A DNA stretch of 64,000 bases from Flexilinea sp. (GTDB lineage: Bacteria > Chloroflexota > Anaerolineae > Anaerolineales > Anaerolineaceae), in the NCBI GenBank assembly GCA_026645735.1, contig JAPKMT010000003.1, forward strand, positions 62,001-126,000, in the 5' to 3' direction. Under the pieces are notes generated by a model that did no database searches, was not told the DNA's origin, and was given only the letters and a program-made list of their open reading frames with translations. Of this stretch, positions 1 to 9,455 are shown piece after piece; the stretch's first letter is position 1, and each line of letters begins with the position of its first letter. A program made the position numbers and the translations under genes.

Positions 1-1
1 C

Positions 2-493
2 ACGGAATATCAAGCAAATTATCTGGCAAGGAATTTGGCAGGTTTATCAGGTGGCAGAAATTTTTCCTTTAATGCACCCGCCAAACTGATGGATGTTCAA
101 TCCAAAGAAATTTTGATCAGTGAACCGGACATTGCATCCGTACTTGAGTTAGGCTCCAAATGTGATGTTGTTCTGTTTGAAATCAACGGGATTAATCATC
201 CATCAGGTTCAATTTTGTTAAGAAGCCTTACGGTGAAAGAAATTGAACTATTAATGAAATTAGGAACCACTGCTTCGATAGGCATTTCGTTTTTGGATAT
301 TTTTGGAAACCTGATACCATCGGAGATTTCGGACCTGCTATTAGGAAAAACAATTGATGAAATGAAAAAATCCAAAAAAATTGCAGCATCCATTGGGAAG
401 AACAATATTGATGCAATTAAAGCTGCTTTTATGGGAAAGTATGTCGATATTTTTATGACTGATTTTGATACTGCAAAAGCGCTTTTAGAATAA
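2..493 (+). CDS. SorC-family transcriptional regulator, C-terminal sugar-binding domain (5' truncated)
   Basis: The frame is open to the left edge, so the true start and the N-terminal helix-turn-helix lie outside the window; the first possible start, a TTG at 35, is inside the domain and is not used here. The visible part matches the effector-binding domain of SorC/DeoR-like regulators: the stretch ISEPDIASVLELGSKCDVVLF resembles the family pattern of a deleted-position helix followed by a buried beta strand, and the C-terminus (AAFMGKYVDIFMTDFDTAKA) is the typical closing segment. Family members bind phosphorylated sugars and regulate adjacent catabolic genes. The next gene starts 21 bp downstream on the same strand, so it may be the regulated partner or simply co-transcribed. 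Confidence 0.8.
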   Translation, partial: TEYQANYLARNLAGLSGGRNFSFNAPAKLMDVQSKEILISEPDIASVLELGSKCDVVLFEINGINHPSGSILLRSLTVKEIELLMKLGTTASIGISFLDIFGNLIPSEISDLLLGKTIDEMKKSKKIAASIGKNNIDAIKAAFMGKYVDIFMTDFDTAKALLE

Positions 494-514
494 ATCAGTG
501 AGGGTGATACGAGA

Positions 515-1528
515 ATGAATTCTTACGAACGAGTAATGAACCGTATTCATGGGATTCAAGTTGACCGAATTCCGAATTTATGTATTTTAATGACATTTGC
601 GGCAAAATACACCGGTACTACTTATGACAAGTACGTAAAGGATTACAGATTATTGGTTGAAGGAAACATTCGCTGCTGCGAAGATTTTGGAATCGATCTG
701 TTGTCAGCCATTTCTGACCCTGTTCGTGAAGCGGCAGATCTTGGCGCAGAAGTCGTCTTTCCATTTGATGATGTTCCATATTTGCAGAAGGCTTATGTGG
801 ATAGCATCAAGGATATCAATAAATTGCATTTCATTAAACCGGAAGACGGACGAAGAATGACTGATCGTATTGCTGCTGTGTCTTTGTTTCGTGAAAAAAT
901 TGGGAAAAATTATCCGGTACTTGGGTGGGTGGAAGGTGCTTTTGCTGAAGCCTGTGATTTACATACAGTTGCAAAGATGATGATATCGATTGTGGATGAG
1001 CCTGAATTCTCAAGTGATTTGTTGAATTTTTGTACTGAACAGGCTATTCTTTTTGCTCAAGCTCAGATCGATGCCGGAGCGGATTTCATCGGTATCGGCG
1101 ATGCTGCTGCATCGCTTATCAGCAAACGGATGTATCAAAAATGGGTTTTTCCATACGAAAAACGAATTATTGAAGCAGTTCATGCCCGAGGAGCGAAAGC
1201 AAAATTGCATATCTGCGGAAATACTAACCATTTATTAGAAGGACTGCTTGCAACCGGAGCTGACATGATTGATATTGATTGGATGGTTGATTTTGATAAA
1301 GCAGTCCGTATTTGTGGCGATAAAGCTTCAATTTGCGGTAATTTTGATCCTGTGTCTGTTTTATTACATGGGTCAACGAAACATGTACATGAAGCGGTAA
1401 CTGCTTGTATCCAAAAATCGAAAGATAATACATTTATTGCGGCTGGATGTGAGGTTCCTGGAAAAACCCCGGTTGAAAATTTGCTTATGGTGAAACAGGC
1501 GATTTTTGATAATAAAATGACTGGATAA
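515..1528 (+). CDS. Uroporphyrinogen decarboxylase-family protein, MtaA/MtbA-like methylcobamide methyltransferase
   Basis: A 337-residue TIM-barrel protein of the UroD family. It is unlikely to be haem-pathway HemE: it carries a His-X-Cys pair (KLHICGN, about residues 231-233) and a later Cys (AAGCEVPGKTP, about residue 312), which together form the zinc site of methylcobamide:coenzyme M/thiol methyltransferases such as MtaA, MtbA and CmuA. Family knowledge therefore suggests methyl transfer from a corrinoid protein to a thiol or folate-like acceptor. No corrinoid protein or substrate-specific methyltransferase is visible nearby; the gene may end an operon that starts left of the window. The ATG at 515 is preceded by GAGGGTGAT. 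The substrate is unknown. Confidence 0.75.
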   Translation: MNSYERVMNRIHGIQVDRIPNLCILMTFAAKYTGTTYDKYVKDYRLLVEGNIRCCEDFGIDLLSAISDPVREAADLGAEVVFPFDDVPYLQKAYVDSIKDINKLHFIKPEDGRRMTDRIAAVSLFREKIGKNYPVLGWVEGAFAEACDLHTVAKMMISIVDEPEFSSDLLNFCTEQAILFAQAQIDAGADFIGIGDAAASLISKRMYQKWVFPYEKRIIEAVHARGAKAKLHICGNTNHLLEGLLATGADMIDIDWMVDFDKAVRICGDKASICGNFDPVSVLLHGSTKHVHEAVTACIQKSKDNTFIAAGCEVPGKTPVENLLMVKQAIFDNKMTG

Positions 1529-1675
1529 CAACCAAATCACGATTCTTAAAGGCATAAATGATTTTTTTCCAATTCTCATCCGGGCATATCGGGATAGGAA
1601 TTTTTTCATTAACAATAAAAATTACCCGTCTATGTTTTTAGGGTTATAAAAGATTCAATCATTTGTATCAATGAT

Positions 1676-2701
1676 TTATGTCGAAAGACGATGCTTATTT
1701 CTTTTGAATAAATTCAGAAAAGGAATACATAGCAATCCAAACAGGGATCCACATCCATACATCAGGTGAAAAATCGGAAAAAGAAACAATAACAAAGGGA
1801 AATGTCTGATTGATTGACAGGTTTTCTGATACGTAAAAATCATATCTGTAATCAGATATACAGATATTTCTAAAAGGAGCATCCATTGAAAAAAAGGATT
1901 GACCGAATGAAGTATTGATAAACCCAGCACAGATACCAAAAAGAACAGCGGAACAAGGTGACGATTGGGAAGAAATCCGGTGCATAACTGCATTTTTTTG
2001 ATGGACCAGTAACCATTAACCAAAGCATATTTGATCATCTTTTTGATGGATGTTCTGCAATAGTATTTACTGTAGATATCCTTTGCCAGGAAAATTTTCC
2101 CGCCATTTTTCCTGATCCGTAAGTTCATCTCGAAATCTTGCGTTCTGGTCAACTGCGTGTTGAATTGACCAATTCGATTAAATAATTCTCTTGGAAATGC
2201 ACCATATGGAACGGTGTCGACAATGCCGCTTTGATTGTCAGTTCTGAATTGACATGAACCTACTCCAAATTTGGATGAAAACAACATGGCAATTGTTTTC
2301 CCTATAAAGCCTTCTCCAACGGTTAATAAATAACCACCTACATTGTCATATTGTTTTGTTGACAAATAAGAGACACATCGCTGAATATATTCAGGAGGGT
2401 ATTCGGCATGCGCATCAAGACGAATAAAAAACTCCCCTTTTGCCAGAGAAATTCCCATATTGAGCGCGTATGGAACTGTTCTATCCTGGTTTTGCAGACA
2501 GGTAAATGTGTTCGGGTATTGTTGATTGAATTGTTGTACGACATTCAAAGTGTGATCTCTCGAACAACCATCGATGATTAAGACTTCTATTTTATCAATT
2601 GGAAAGGATTGGTTGATAACGGATGTTAGAACCCGATGTATGTGTTTTTCTTCATTGAAAACCGGAATGACAACCGTAACAACAGGTTTGCATTTTTCCA
2701 T
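1676..2701 (-). CDS. Glycosyltransferase family 2, ExoA-like
   Basis: A 341-residue GT-A glycosyltransferase. The N-terminal VTVVIPVFNEEKHI nucleotide-sugar motif, IIDGCSRDHT and the LDAHAEYPPEYI segment (a DxH variant of the DxD metal site) match succinoglycan-type ExoA enzymes, which add glucose to a lipid-linked repeat unit. The C-terminal 90 residues hold hydrophobic helices that would anchor it in the membrane. It starts 12 bp after the sugar transferase upstream on the minus strand, so the pair would initiate and extend one exopolysaccharide or glycolipid repeat. The sugar specificity cannot be read from the sequence. Confidence 0.85.
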   Translation of the reverse strand: MEKCKPVVTVVIPVFNEEKHIHRVLTSVINQSFPIDKIEVLIIDGCSRDHTLNVVQQFNQQYPNTFTCLQNQDRTVPYALNMGISLAKGEFFIRLDAHAEYPPEYIQRCVSYLSTKQYDNVGGYLLTVGEGFIGKTIAMLFSSKFGVGSCQFRTDNQSGIVDTVPYGAFPRELFNRIGQFNTQLTRTQDFEMNLRIRKNGGKIFLAKDIYSKYYCRTSIKKMIKYALVNGYWSIKKMQLCTGFLPNRHLVPLFFLVSVLGLSILHSVNPFFQWMLLLEISVYLITDMIFTYQKTCQSIRHFPLLLFLFPIFHLMYGCGSLFGLLCIPFLNLFKRNKHRLST

Positions 2702-2713
2702 AGTTATATGTAA

Positions 2714-3421
2714 TTATTCGATTGGATTTGCAAAACGAATTCGATTAATGTCATGATTGACATTTTTATGCTGAATGACACATAAGATTGTTTTCAGACT
2801 GATTATCAAATCGCGGCGGAAGGAAATATTCTGTATGTAATCCAAATCAAATTTGAACTTGTCTTCCCACAACAGACTGTTTCTGCCATTTATTTGCGCC
2901 AATCCAGTCAATCCTGGAAGAACTGAAAATCTCTTCTTCTGTTCTTCGCTTAAGTAGACCAGATCGCCAATCAGAATCGGCCTTGGACCAACGAATGACA
3001 TTTCTCCATTCATAATATTCCAAAGCTGCGGCAGTTCATCGAAAGATGAATTACGCAGAAATCTTCCAAATCTTGTTATTCTTCGTTCTTCGGAAAGTAA
3101 TAATCCCTCTCCATTCGCATTAGATTTCATTTTGTTAAATTTATATATTGTGAAAATGTTTCCATGAATTCCGATTCTTTTTTGACGAAAAATAATTGGT
3201 CGCCCGATTGAACACAAGATAATCGATGAAATTATGAGGAGCAGCGGGAATATCATGATGAATAAGAGAAATGCCAGAATTTTATCGATCCATTTTTTCC
3301 AATACGCATAATCATTTCTTCTGCAATTTTTGAATCCTTTTTGAATTGGAATAAATTCAAAGAAGTTTTCATGCTGCTCATCCTGATTTTCGATCTTGGC
3401 AAAGTGAACTGATTGATTCAT
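2714..3421 (-). CDS. Bacterial sugar transferase (polyprenyl-phosphate glycosylphosphotransferase, short PglC-like form)
   Basis: A 235-residue monotopic phosphoglycosyl transferase. After a hydrophilic N-terminus it has one hydrophobic hairpin (about residues 45-70), then FRQKRIGIHG, the catalytic region NSSFDELPQLWNI, the SFVGPRP motif and LPGLTGLAQINGRN, all hallmarks of the WcaJ/PglC family. Such enzymes transfer a sugar-1-phosphate from a UDP-sugar to undecaprenyl phosphate, the first step of surface polysaccharide assembly. It is the promoter-proximal gene of a two-gene minus-strand unit with the ExoA-like transferase. The long extra membrane domain of full-length WcaJ is absent, as in PglC. 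Confidence 0.9.
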   Translation of the reverse strand: MNQSVHFAKIENQDEQHENFFEFIPIQKGFKNCRRNDYAYWKKWIDKILAFLLFIMIFPLLLIISSIILCSIGRPIIFRQKRIGIHGNIFTIYKFNKMKSNANGEGLLLSEERRITRFGRFLRNSSFDELPQLWNIMNGEMSFVGPRPILIGDLVYLSEEQKKRFSVLPGLTGLAQINGRNSLLWEDKFKFDLDYIQNISFRRDLIISLKTILCVIQHKNVNHDINRIRFANPIE

Positions 3422-3695
3422 AGGATAATTCCTCTTTTTTTTTACTCTTGAAATTTTTAGTATTCAAATAAAGATGTAAATTAATCATACAATATTTACA
3501 ATATAAAAGCAATTAATAAATAATAATAAAAAATTGCAATAAAGATTTTATTAATGGGTGTAAAACAAGAAAATTGACTGACTGTTTTCTCTCTGTCATC
3601 GTTATTACTGGAGAAATGATTAATCAATTCGTTGATCTCGACGGTTGTTTATCATGTTTTTAGGACATTCGGATCGAATTCATCTGGAAATTGCG

Positions 3696-3701
3696 TATAA
3701 T
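3696..3701 (+). promoter_or_regulatory. Putative -10 box giving a near-leaderless transcript
   Basis: An exact TATAAT lies 11 bp upstream of the ATG at 3713. If it is used, transcription would begin around 3708 and leave almost no 5' leader, in keeping with the absence of a Shine-Dalgarno sequence. No convincing -35 hexamer is present at 17 bp spacing. Confidence 0.4.
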
Positions 3702-3712
3702 CCAGCGTGTTT

Positions 3713-4366
3713 ATGAAAAAAATACAAACCTTTAATACAGATGTGTTGGGAAAAAGCGCTTCTATTAGTGCGGTGATTGTGATCTCTGCTTATATCGGTG
3801 TCCAGATGATCTCTGATATCAGCAGTCTACAGATTGTATCGATTTTTGGCACAGCTTTAGATGCCGGAACTTTTATTTACCCATTTTCTTTTACGCTTCG
3901 GGATGTAGTTCAAAAGAAAATGGGAAAAGAGAATACCAGAATCCTGATTCTTTGTGCTGCTGTTATCAATTTATTCATGGCATTATGTTTTTATTTTATT
4001 TCACTGCTTCCATATGATAAATATGCAGGTGGAAGCGATCTATGGATTCAAGTATTAACTCCGGTATGGCGGATAACGATGGCATCTATCGTGGCTGAAG
4101 TATTTTCGGAACTGCTTGACACGGAAGTCTACAGCTGGTGGGTCGAAAAAGTAACGAAGCGGCATCAATGGGCAAGAGTCATTGTGTCCAATGTGGCCAG
4201 CGTCCCGCTTGACTCGTTATTATTTGTTTTTATTGCTTTTTTTGGAACTATGCCAATCGATGCGGTCTGGCAGATTTTTATGGGCAATGTAATTTTGAAG
4301 ATGCTGGTTACCGTTCTAAGCATTCCCATGATTTATCTTGTTAAAGATACAAATGGTGTGGCGTAA
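3713..4366 (+). CDS. Queuosine precursor transporter, YhhQ/VUT family
   Basis: A 217-residue integral membrane protein with about six hydrophobic helices. ALDAGTFIYPFSFTLRDVV near the N-terminus and SNVASVPLDSLLFVFIAFFG in the middle are the conserved motifs of the vitamin-uptake (VUT, formerly DUF165) family, whose E. coli member YhhQ imports queuosine precursors. The start is set at ATG 3713 rather than GTG 3707 because of the -10 box just upstream. It ends 20 bp before typA; the tight spacing may mean co-transcription. There is no queuosine riboswitch-like structure that I can recognise upstream. Confidence 0.8.
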   Translation: MKKIQTFNTDVLGKSASISAVIVISAYIGVQMISDISSLQIVSIFGTALDAGTFIYPFSFTLRDVVQKKMGKENTRILILCAAVINLFMALCFYFISLLPYDKYAGGSDLWIQVLTPVWRITMASIVAEVFSELLDTEVYSWWVEKVTKRHQWARVIVSNVASVPLDSLLFVFIAFFGTMPIDAVWQIFMGNVILKMLVTVLSIPMIYLVKDTNGVA

Positions 4367-4385
4367 GATGGAAACGGACTGAAAT

Positions 4386-6233
4386 ATGACTATAGAAAGA
4401 AAAGATATTCGTAACATTGCGATCATCGCACATGTTGATCACGGTAAAACTACACTGGTTGATGCGATGCTGAGACAAGCCAAGGTTTTTCGTGAAAACC
4501 AACAAGTTGAAGAGCGCATAATGGATTCCAATGATCTTGAACGAGAGCGCGGTATTACGATTCTGTCTAAAAACACAGCGATTGCCATTCCTGATGCGGA
4601 AACCGGTGAACTGGTAAAAATCAATATTGTTGACACGCCAGGACATGCTGATTTTGGCGGAGAGGTAGAGCGTGTCATGAATATGGTGGACGGTGCTTTA
4701 CTGTTGGTGGATGCTGCCGAAGGACCAATGGCTCAAACACGTTTTGTATTGAAAAAAGCGTTGTCCATGGGACACAAAGTAATTGTTGTGATCAATAAGA
4801 TGGACCGAAAAGATGCAGATCCGGATCGAACCTTAAACAAAACGTTTGATTTGTTTGTTGAACTTGGTGCAAATGATGAACAGACTGATTTTCCAGTGGT
4901 TTATGCAAACGGAATTCAAGGGCGAGCCGGTTATACAGAAGAATTATCACCCAACCTGCAGCCGTTATTTGAGACCATTCTTCGGAAAATCAATCCACCA
5001 ATTGTTGAACCGGATAAACCATTCCAAATTGTCGTGACCAATATATCCTATGATGATTACCGCGGTCTAAATGCCATAGGAAGGATTCACCGCGGATCGA
5101 TCACAGCAGGAATGAATATGGCTCGAATTAAACTGGATGGCTCCATAGTATCGGAGAGGGCTCGTTATTTATATACTTACAGCGGACTGGAAAAAGTAGA
5201 GACAACTTCAGCTTCTGCAGGAGAAATTATATCAATTGCCGGACTAGAAGGTGTTTCGATTGGAGAGACATTAACCGACCCGGAACATACAGATGCTTTG
5301 CCTGCGATTTACGTGGAAGAGCCTACTGTAAAAATGACCTTTGGTGTCAACACATCCCCATTCGCCGGACGGGAAGGAAAATGGGGAACATCCAGAAAAC
5401 TTCGTGAACGTTTATATGGAGAACTGCGTAACAATGTCGCTTTGCGCGTCGCAGATACCGACAGCGCAGACAGTTTTATCGTTTCAGGACGTGGCGAACT
5501 TCATCTGGCTATCCTGATCGAAACAATGCGTAGAGAAGGTTACGAATTTCAGATTTCTCGGCCAGAAGTCATCATGATGACCGGAGTTAATGGTGAAATG
5601 CTGGAACCTTTTGAAGAAGCACATATTGATACAAGTCCGGACACAGTTGGAACAGTTGTTGAAATGATGGGTGTTCGAAAAGGGCGTTTGCAGGATATGT
5701 ATGACAATCCGGATGGATCTGTTCATCTGGCCTATATTATCCCAACACGCGGCTTGCTCGGTTTCCGATACCAGTTTCTGACAGCCACTCATGGTATGGG
5801 AATTATTAATACATCATTTCTTGAATATGCACCTTATGCCGGAGCATTAAACAATCGCAACACCAATTCAATAGTCGTTTGGGAGGATGGGCAAACTACT
5901 ACTTACGGACTGAAAAATGCAGAGGAACGCGGTGTTTTGTTTGTTGACGCCGGTGTAGATGTTTATGAGGGTATGGTGGTTGGTGAATCAATGCGGACGT
6001 CCGATCTGTCTGTGAACGTATGTAAGAAGAAACATTTAACCAACATGCGGCAATCCAACAAAGATATCGAGATTCGGTTAAATGGAATTCGGCAGATGAG
6101 TTTGGATGAAGCTATTGAATACCTGGCGGATGATGAACTCCTGGAAGTAACACCATTAAATTTCCGAATTCGAAAACGAATTCTCAATACGGATGAGCGC
6201 GGGAAACAGATTCATCGAGACAAAACAGCATAA
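4386..6233 (+). CDS. typA: Translational GTPase TypA/BipA
   Basis: A 615-residue ribosome-associated GTPase of the elongation factor family, involved in ribosome assembly and stress or cold adaptation. It has the P-loop [10 protein letters not shown] (about residues 15-24), switch [17 protein letters not shown], the guanine-specific NKMD, the EF-G-like domains III and V, and the TypA-specific C-terminal domain with EYAPYAGAL and [10 protein letters not shown]. The length is normal for the family. A strong hairpin terminator follows within 5 bp of the stop codon. Confidence 0.97.
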   Translation: MTIERKDIRNIAIIAHVDHGKTTLVDAMLRQAKVFRENQQVEERIMDSNDLERERGITILSKNTAIAIPDAETGELVKINIVDTPGHADFGGEVERVMNMVDGALLLVDAAEGPMAQTRFVLKKALSMGHKVIVVINKMDRKDADPDRTLNKTFDLFVELGANDEQTDFPVVYANGIQGRAGYTEELSPNLQPLFETILRKINPPIVEPDKPFQIVVTNISYDDYRGLNAIGRIHRGSITAGMNMARIKLDGSIVSERARYLYTYSGLEKVETTSASAGEIISIAGLEGVSIGETLTDPEHTDALPAIYVEEPTVKMTFGVNTSPFAGREGKWGTSRKLRERLYGELRNNVALRVADTDSADSFIVSGRGELHLAILIETMRREGYEFQISRPEVIMMTGVNGEMLEPFEEAHIDTSPDTVGTVVEMMGVRKGRLQDMYDNPDGSVHLAYIIPTRGLLGFRYQFLTATHGMGIINTSFLEYAPYAGALNNRNTNSIVVWEDGQTTTYGLKNAEERGVLFVDAGVDVYEGMVVGESMRTSDLSVNVCKKKHLTNMRQSNKDIEIRLNGIRQMSLDEAIEYLADDELLEVTPLNFRIRKRILNTDERGKQIHRDKTA

Positions 6234-6237
6234 ACGG

Positions 6238-6268
6238 AAAAAACTCACAAATTGTTTGTGAGTTTTTT
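6238..6268 (+). terminator. Rho-independent terminator after typA
   Basis: A perfect 14-bp stem (AAAAAACTCACAAA pairing with TTTGTGAGTTTTTT) with a 3-nt apex ends in a T-run on the plus strand and has an A-run on the other side, so it can also stop minus-strand transcripts of the convergent flavoprotein gene. Confidence 0.9.
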
Positions 6269-6316
6269 ATTGGATGATTCATTCGAATCTGAAGCTGCTG
6301 CGATATATTGTTTGAT

Positions 6317-7531
6317 TTATACAGATATGGATTCTCCGGCGATGATCCCGCTTGCAATCGCCCAATGGAGGTTAAAACCACCGCAAGGACCTGTTATATC
6401 TAAAATTTCCCCGGCAAAAAAGAGCCCGGAGATTTTTTTTGACTGCATCGTGTTTAGATCGATTTCTGAAAGAGAAATTCCGCCTGCTGAGGCTTGAGCA
6501 AATTTGTAACCTTTTACAGAACGAACTTCGTTTTTAATACTCTGTAAATCTTTCAGGTGTTCCTGCAAATTTCCTGGTTTGATTTCACTGCAAACAGAAT
6601 TTTTGGATAGCTCCCATCGCTCAAAGAAAAAATCTACTACTTTTTCCGGAAGAAATGACAGGTAAATACTCCGATAATGGTAAGGAAATTTCTGATTTTT
6701 CTCATATAGATTCTCGATTATTTGTCGAGCGTTTTCAGGCAGAAAATTAACGCAGATGGCATAGGTTTTTTCGTTCCCGGGATCGATCAAATGGCTTAGA
6801 TTCATGATTCCGGGACCGTTTAATCCACAATCTGTAAATATGATATTGCCTGTATTCTTTCGAATCAATTGATTGCTCTTATATAACTGAATTTCGGCAT
6901 CCATGCGAACTCCGACAATTGGTAGAAATGTTTTTTCTGAAAGTTCAACAGGTACCAGCGCCGGACGAAACGGGATAGTCTGAATCCCCATTTTTTCAAT
7001 ATCTTTCAAAATCGAGGTATCAGCCCGTAACTGTGGATATGCTTTTCCACCTGATGCAACAACCAGACGACTGCAATAAAACTTTTCGCGTTGGTTATCC
7101 ATGGTGAGAACAAACTCATTTTTTTGATAATCGATTGTTGTAACTTTTGTGTCTTCGACCAGGTGAACGTTATGGCAGATCAAGTGGTCTCTTAGAATTT
7201 GAACGACATTATTGGCTGAATACGATAGCGGATAAACCCAGCCATCGTCCGTGGCAACGGTGGGGATGCCAAAATCATCCAAAACTTTTCGGATATTCAT
7301 CGGGGAGTAGCGGTCGAAAATGGATTTCAGATTGGCTGGTTCAAAGCTGAAGTACGAATCCGGAAGTATGTTTAAATTCGTTATATTACAGCGCCCGCTC
7401 CCTGTTACGGAGAATTTTTTTCCAACTCGGGGATTGGCATCAAATAGATAAATATCATTCATAGTGATATTACGTACTTTAAGCGCTGCAAAAATTCCGG
7501 CAGGTCCTGCCCCTAAAATTCCTATTTTCAT
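6317..7531 (-). CDS. NAD(P)/FAD-dependent oxidoreductase, HI0933/BaiN family
   Basis: A 404-residue flavoprotein. The start is the ATG before KIGILGAGPAG (FAD-binding Rossmann motif, residues 5-10); an open frame extending upstream to 7726 lacks homology and runs into the opposite-strand response regulator. Other family signatures are GKKFSVTGSGRCNITN, GGKAYPQL, TDCGLNGPGIMNLS and the C-terminal GLFFAGEILDITGPCGGFN. BaiN-like enzymes reduce steroid or aromatic-type double bonds, but most members have no known substrate and are often annotated as aminoacetone oxidases. It is divergent from the response regulator gene with about 160 bp between them. Confidence 0.85.
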   Translation of the reverse strand: MKIGILGAGPAGIFAALKVRNITMNDIYLFDANPRVGKKFSVTGSGRCNITNLNILPDSYFSFEPANLKSIFDRYSPMNIRKVLDDFGIPTVATDDGWVYPLSYSANNVVQILRDHLICHNVHLVEDTKVTTIDYQKNEFVLTMDNQREKFYCSRLVVASGGKAYPQLRADTSILKDIEKMGIQTIPFRPALVPVELSEKTFLPIVGVRMDAEIQLYKSNQLIRKNTGNIIFTDCGLNGPGIMNLSHLIDPGNEKTYAICVNFLPENARQIIENLYEKNQKFPYHYRSIYLSFLPEKVVDFFFERWELSKNSVCSEIKPGNLQEHLKDLQSIKNEVRSVKGYKFAQASAGGISLSEIDLNTMQSKKISGLFFAGEILDITGPCGGFNLHWAIASGIIAGESISV

Positions 7532-7591
7532 TTGATTGCCTTGCTTTATTTTTTGGTGTACAATGTAACTTGTCAGGTGGACGTTATTATT

Positions 7592-7620
7592 TTGACATGG
7601 TTCTGATATGACATTATACT
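7592..7620 (+). promoter_or_regulatory. Sigma70-type promoter for the response regulator gene
   Basis: TTGACA at 7592-7597 and TATACT at 7615-7620 are separated by exactly 17 bp. Transcription would start near 7627, leaving a leader of about 64 nt with a CAGGAG ribosome-binding site before the ATG at 7691. This is the best consensus promoter in the window. Confidence 0.7.
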
Positions 7621-7690
7621 TCACTTGAATATTGCATTTGACATTTACAGAAAATTTATCATTTGAATAATAGTCAGGAGTTCCAGCACA

Positions 7691-8344
7691 ATGGCGAAAA
7701 TGCGCATAGTACTTGTTGACGATCATGAAGTTGTGAGACTTGGTATTAAGGCATTATTAGAACAAAGTTCACAATTCGAAGTCGTTGGAGAAGCCAGCAA
7801 CGCAAAAGAAGCAATCGAATTGACCGGGAAAATCAGACCTGACATTGTATTAATGGACATTCGCCTGCCGGGAGTATCCGGAATTGATGCCTGCGAAGAA
7901 ATTGTTCAAATGTACCCTGATATTCGCGTAGTCATGTTGACTTCTTACGCAGAAGATGAAATGTTGTTTTCTGCGATTCGTGCCGGTGCCTCAGGTTATC
8001 TGCTGAAGCAGATCAGCAGCGAGGATTTGATCCGTTCGTTGGAGCAGGTCAGTCGGGGAGATGCATTGTTGGATCCTTTGGTTACACAACGTGTTTTTCA
8101 GGAAGTGCGGCGTGCTGTGAAAGAAGAAGAAGCTTCAGCATTTGCAATCCTCAGCCAGCAAGAGAAACATGTTCTTATTTTGGTTTCTGAAGGAAAAACG
8201 AATCGTGAAATTGCGAAATCTCTGTTTTTAGGAGAAGGAACGGTCCGCAACTACGTCAGCAGCATACTTTCTAAATTAGGGACAAGCAACCGAGCAGAAG
8301 CTGCAGCTTATGCAGTTGAGCATAACTTAAAAGATTATCTATAA
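7691..8344 (+). CDS. NarL/FixJ-family response regulator with LuxR-type helix-turn-helix
   Basis: A 217-residue two-domain regulator. The receiver domain has the acidic pair Asp10-Asp11 (LVDDHE), the phosphoacceptor Asp56 (LMDIRLPG), and a conserved Lys near residue 106 (LLKQIS). The C-terminal DNA-binding domain reads LSQQEKHVLILVSEGKTNREIA, then GTVRNYVSSILSKL, typical of DevR/LiaR-type regulators. No sensor kinase is adjacent, so it is an orphan in this window. It has its own consensus promoter and is convergent with the lipoprotein gene downstream, with a repeat copy between them. Confidence 0.93.
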   Translation: MAKMRIVLVDDHEVVRLGIKALLEQSSQFEVVGEASNAKEAIELTGKIRPDIVLMDIRLPGVSGIDACEEIVQMYPDIRVVMLTSYAEDEMLFSAIRAGASGYLLKQISSEDLIRSLEQVSRGDALLDPLVTQRVFQEVRRAVKEEEASAFAILSQQEKHVLILVSEGKTNREIAKSLFLGEGTVRNYVSSILSKLGTSNRAEAAAYAVEHNLKDYL

Positions 8345-8404
8345 AAATTCAGTACAGTTTTTTAAAACGCCAGATATATCTGTTAATTATTTATTTTTAG
8401 TGAT

Positions 8405-8560
8405 CAGTAAAATTTTATTTTGCTTTTGTAATAGAAATTACGCAATATAATCCCTCTTTACGAATAAGGCAAGAAAACATGTTGAACTATTGAATTTACG
8501 CAAAACGTAAATTCAATAGTTCCGCGATTTATCCTTACGATATTATTTCTCGTATAGCTG
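8405..8560. repeat. Diverged copy I of the dispersed palindromic (MITE-like) family
   Basis: Between two convergent genes lies a 156-bp unit starting CAGTAAAATTTT and ending ATAGCTG. It centres on a perfect 17-bp hairpin (arms 8484-8500 and 8506-8522, loop CAAAA). The stem ends ...TTTACG/CGTAAA..., echoing the GTTTTTACG stem of copy D, but the remaining sequence is mostly unlike the other copies. Flanking 9-mers TTTAGTGAT (8396-8404) and TTTTTTGAT (8561-8569) agree at 7 of 9 positions. There is no T-run after the hairpin, so it is not a simple terminator. Membership of the family is tentative. Confidence 0.5.
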
Positions 8561-8568
8561 TTTTTTGA

Positions 8569-9393
8569 TTATTTCGTTGATCCTTGTGGTGAATAGATTG
8601 TAAAATCATCGATCGAGATGGACAGAGAATTCTGATTCATCGGAGCCGTGAAGAATCCGCAATAGCCTCTTTTCAACGTCTCATCAGTTGTTTCTGCAGT
8701 TTTTTCTCCATTTAGGAAGATTTCAATCTTATTTCCAACAAAAAAAAGTTGCAGCGTGTTAAATTCATTGATCTTGTATAGATTTTGAATGATTGGTACA
8801 TCAACTAAAGTTGATTCATTACGCTGAACGAGGATCCTTCCATCACAAGAGATCGATCCATAATATCCATTTCCTGATGAATAATCCGGCGCTCTGACGA
8901 TAATCCCAAATTTGTCTGCACCTTGGCAGGAATTGAACTTGAATTTTACTTCAGCGATACCATCACCGATTTCCGGAGGTCTTAGTCTCCAATTTCTCCA
9001 TCCATCTTTCATTTTTGGATATATATTTAAATTTCCATTAACGATTTCCATCATCATTGTTTCATCTTCAAGGCTTCCACTAATTCCAAAACCAGCCGCA
9101 TCTTTTGTGAAATGATCTTGAGCGATCGAAACGAAAGGAATGTTTGTAGGTGTCACTGTCTGTAAAGTCAGTGGTTTTTGAATATTCGCGATCTGAATCG
9201 ATGGAATTTGCGTTGTCAAAGGAGCTGAAATTGTAATGGACGGTGTCAGCGTAGCGATGGAACTTTCAAGAACCGGAGGAATTGCAGTCAACGTCTGGAT
9301 TACGGCGTTCGCAACAATGTCATTCGTAGAAGGCTTTACATCTGAACATCCAACCAGAATCAATAAACAGAAAATGAAATAGATTTTTCTCAT
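8569..9393 (-). CDS. Lipoprotein with concanavalin-like (DUF1080/LamG-type) domain
   Basis: A 274-residue secreted lipoprotein. The chosen start gives MRKIYFIFCLLILVGC, a type II signal peptide with the lipobox LVGC; an in-frame ATG 12 codons upstream would spoil it. A low-complexity Thr/Pro/Ile linker (residues 25-85) leads to a beta-rich domain ending FFVGNKIEIFLNGEKTAET and SISIDDFTIYS, the pattern of concanavalin-like sandwich domains that bind or cleave glycans. No catalytic residues are evident. It follows the beta-lactamase-fold gene by about 60 bp on the same strand and may be co-expressed. Confidence 0.65.
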   Translation of the reverse strand: MRKIYFIFCLLILVGCSDVKPSTNDIVANAVIQTLTAIPPVLESSIATLTPSITISAPLTTQIPSIQIANIQKPLTLQTVTPTNIPFVSIAQDHFTKDAAGFGISGSLEDETMMMEIVNGNLNIYPKMKDGWRNWRLRPPEIGDGIAEVKFKFNSCQGADKFGIIVRAPDYSSGNGYYGSISCDGRILVQRNESTLVDVPIIQNLYKINEFNTLQLFFVGNKIEIFLNGEKTAETTDETLKRGYCGFFTAPMNQNSLSISIDDFTIYSPQGSTK

Positions 9394-9455
9394 AATTGAT
9401 AAACGATGTTTAACCTGATAAGGATTCACTGAGTTTAATAAATAACCTGTTCTGA

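Noticed and set aside
515..1528. HemE (uroporphyrinogen decarboxylase) of haem synthesis.
   Set aside because: The zinc-site His/Cys pattern of methylcobamide methyltransferases is present and the typical HemE N-terminal motif is not.
7532..7726. N-terminal extension of the BaiN-like flavoprotein.
   Set aside because: The extension is not conserved, overlaps the divergent response regulator and its promoter, and the FAD motif begins right after the internal ATG.
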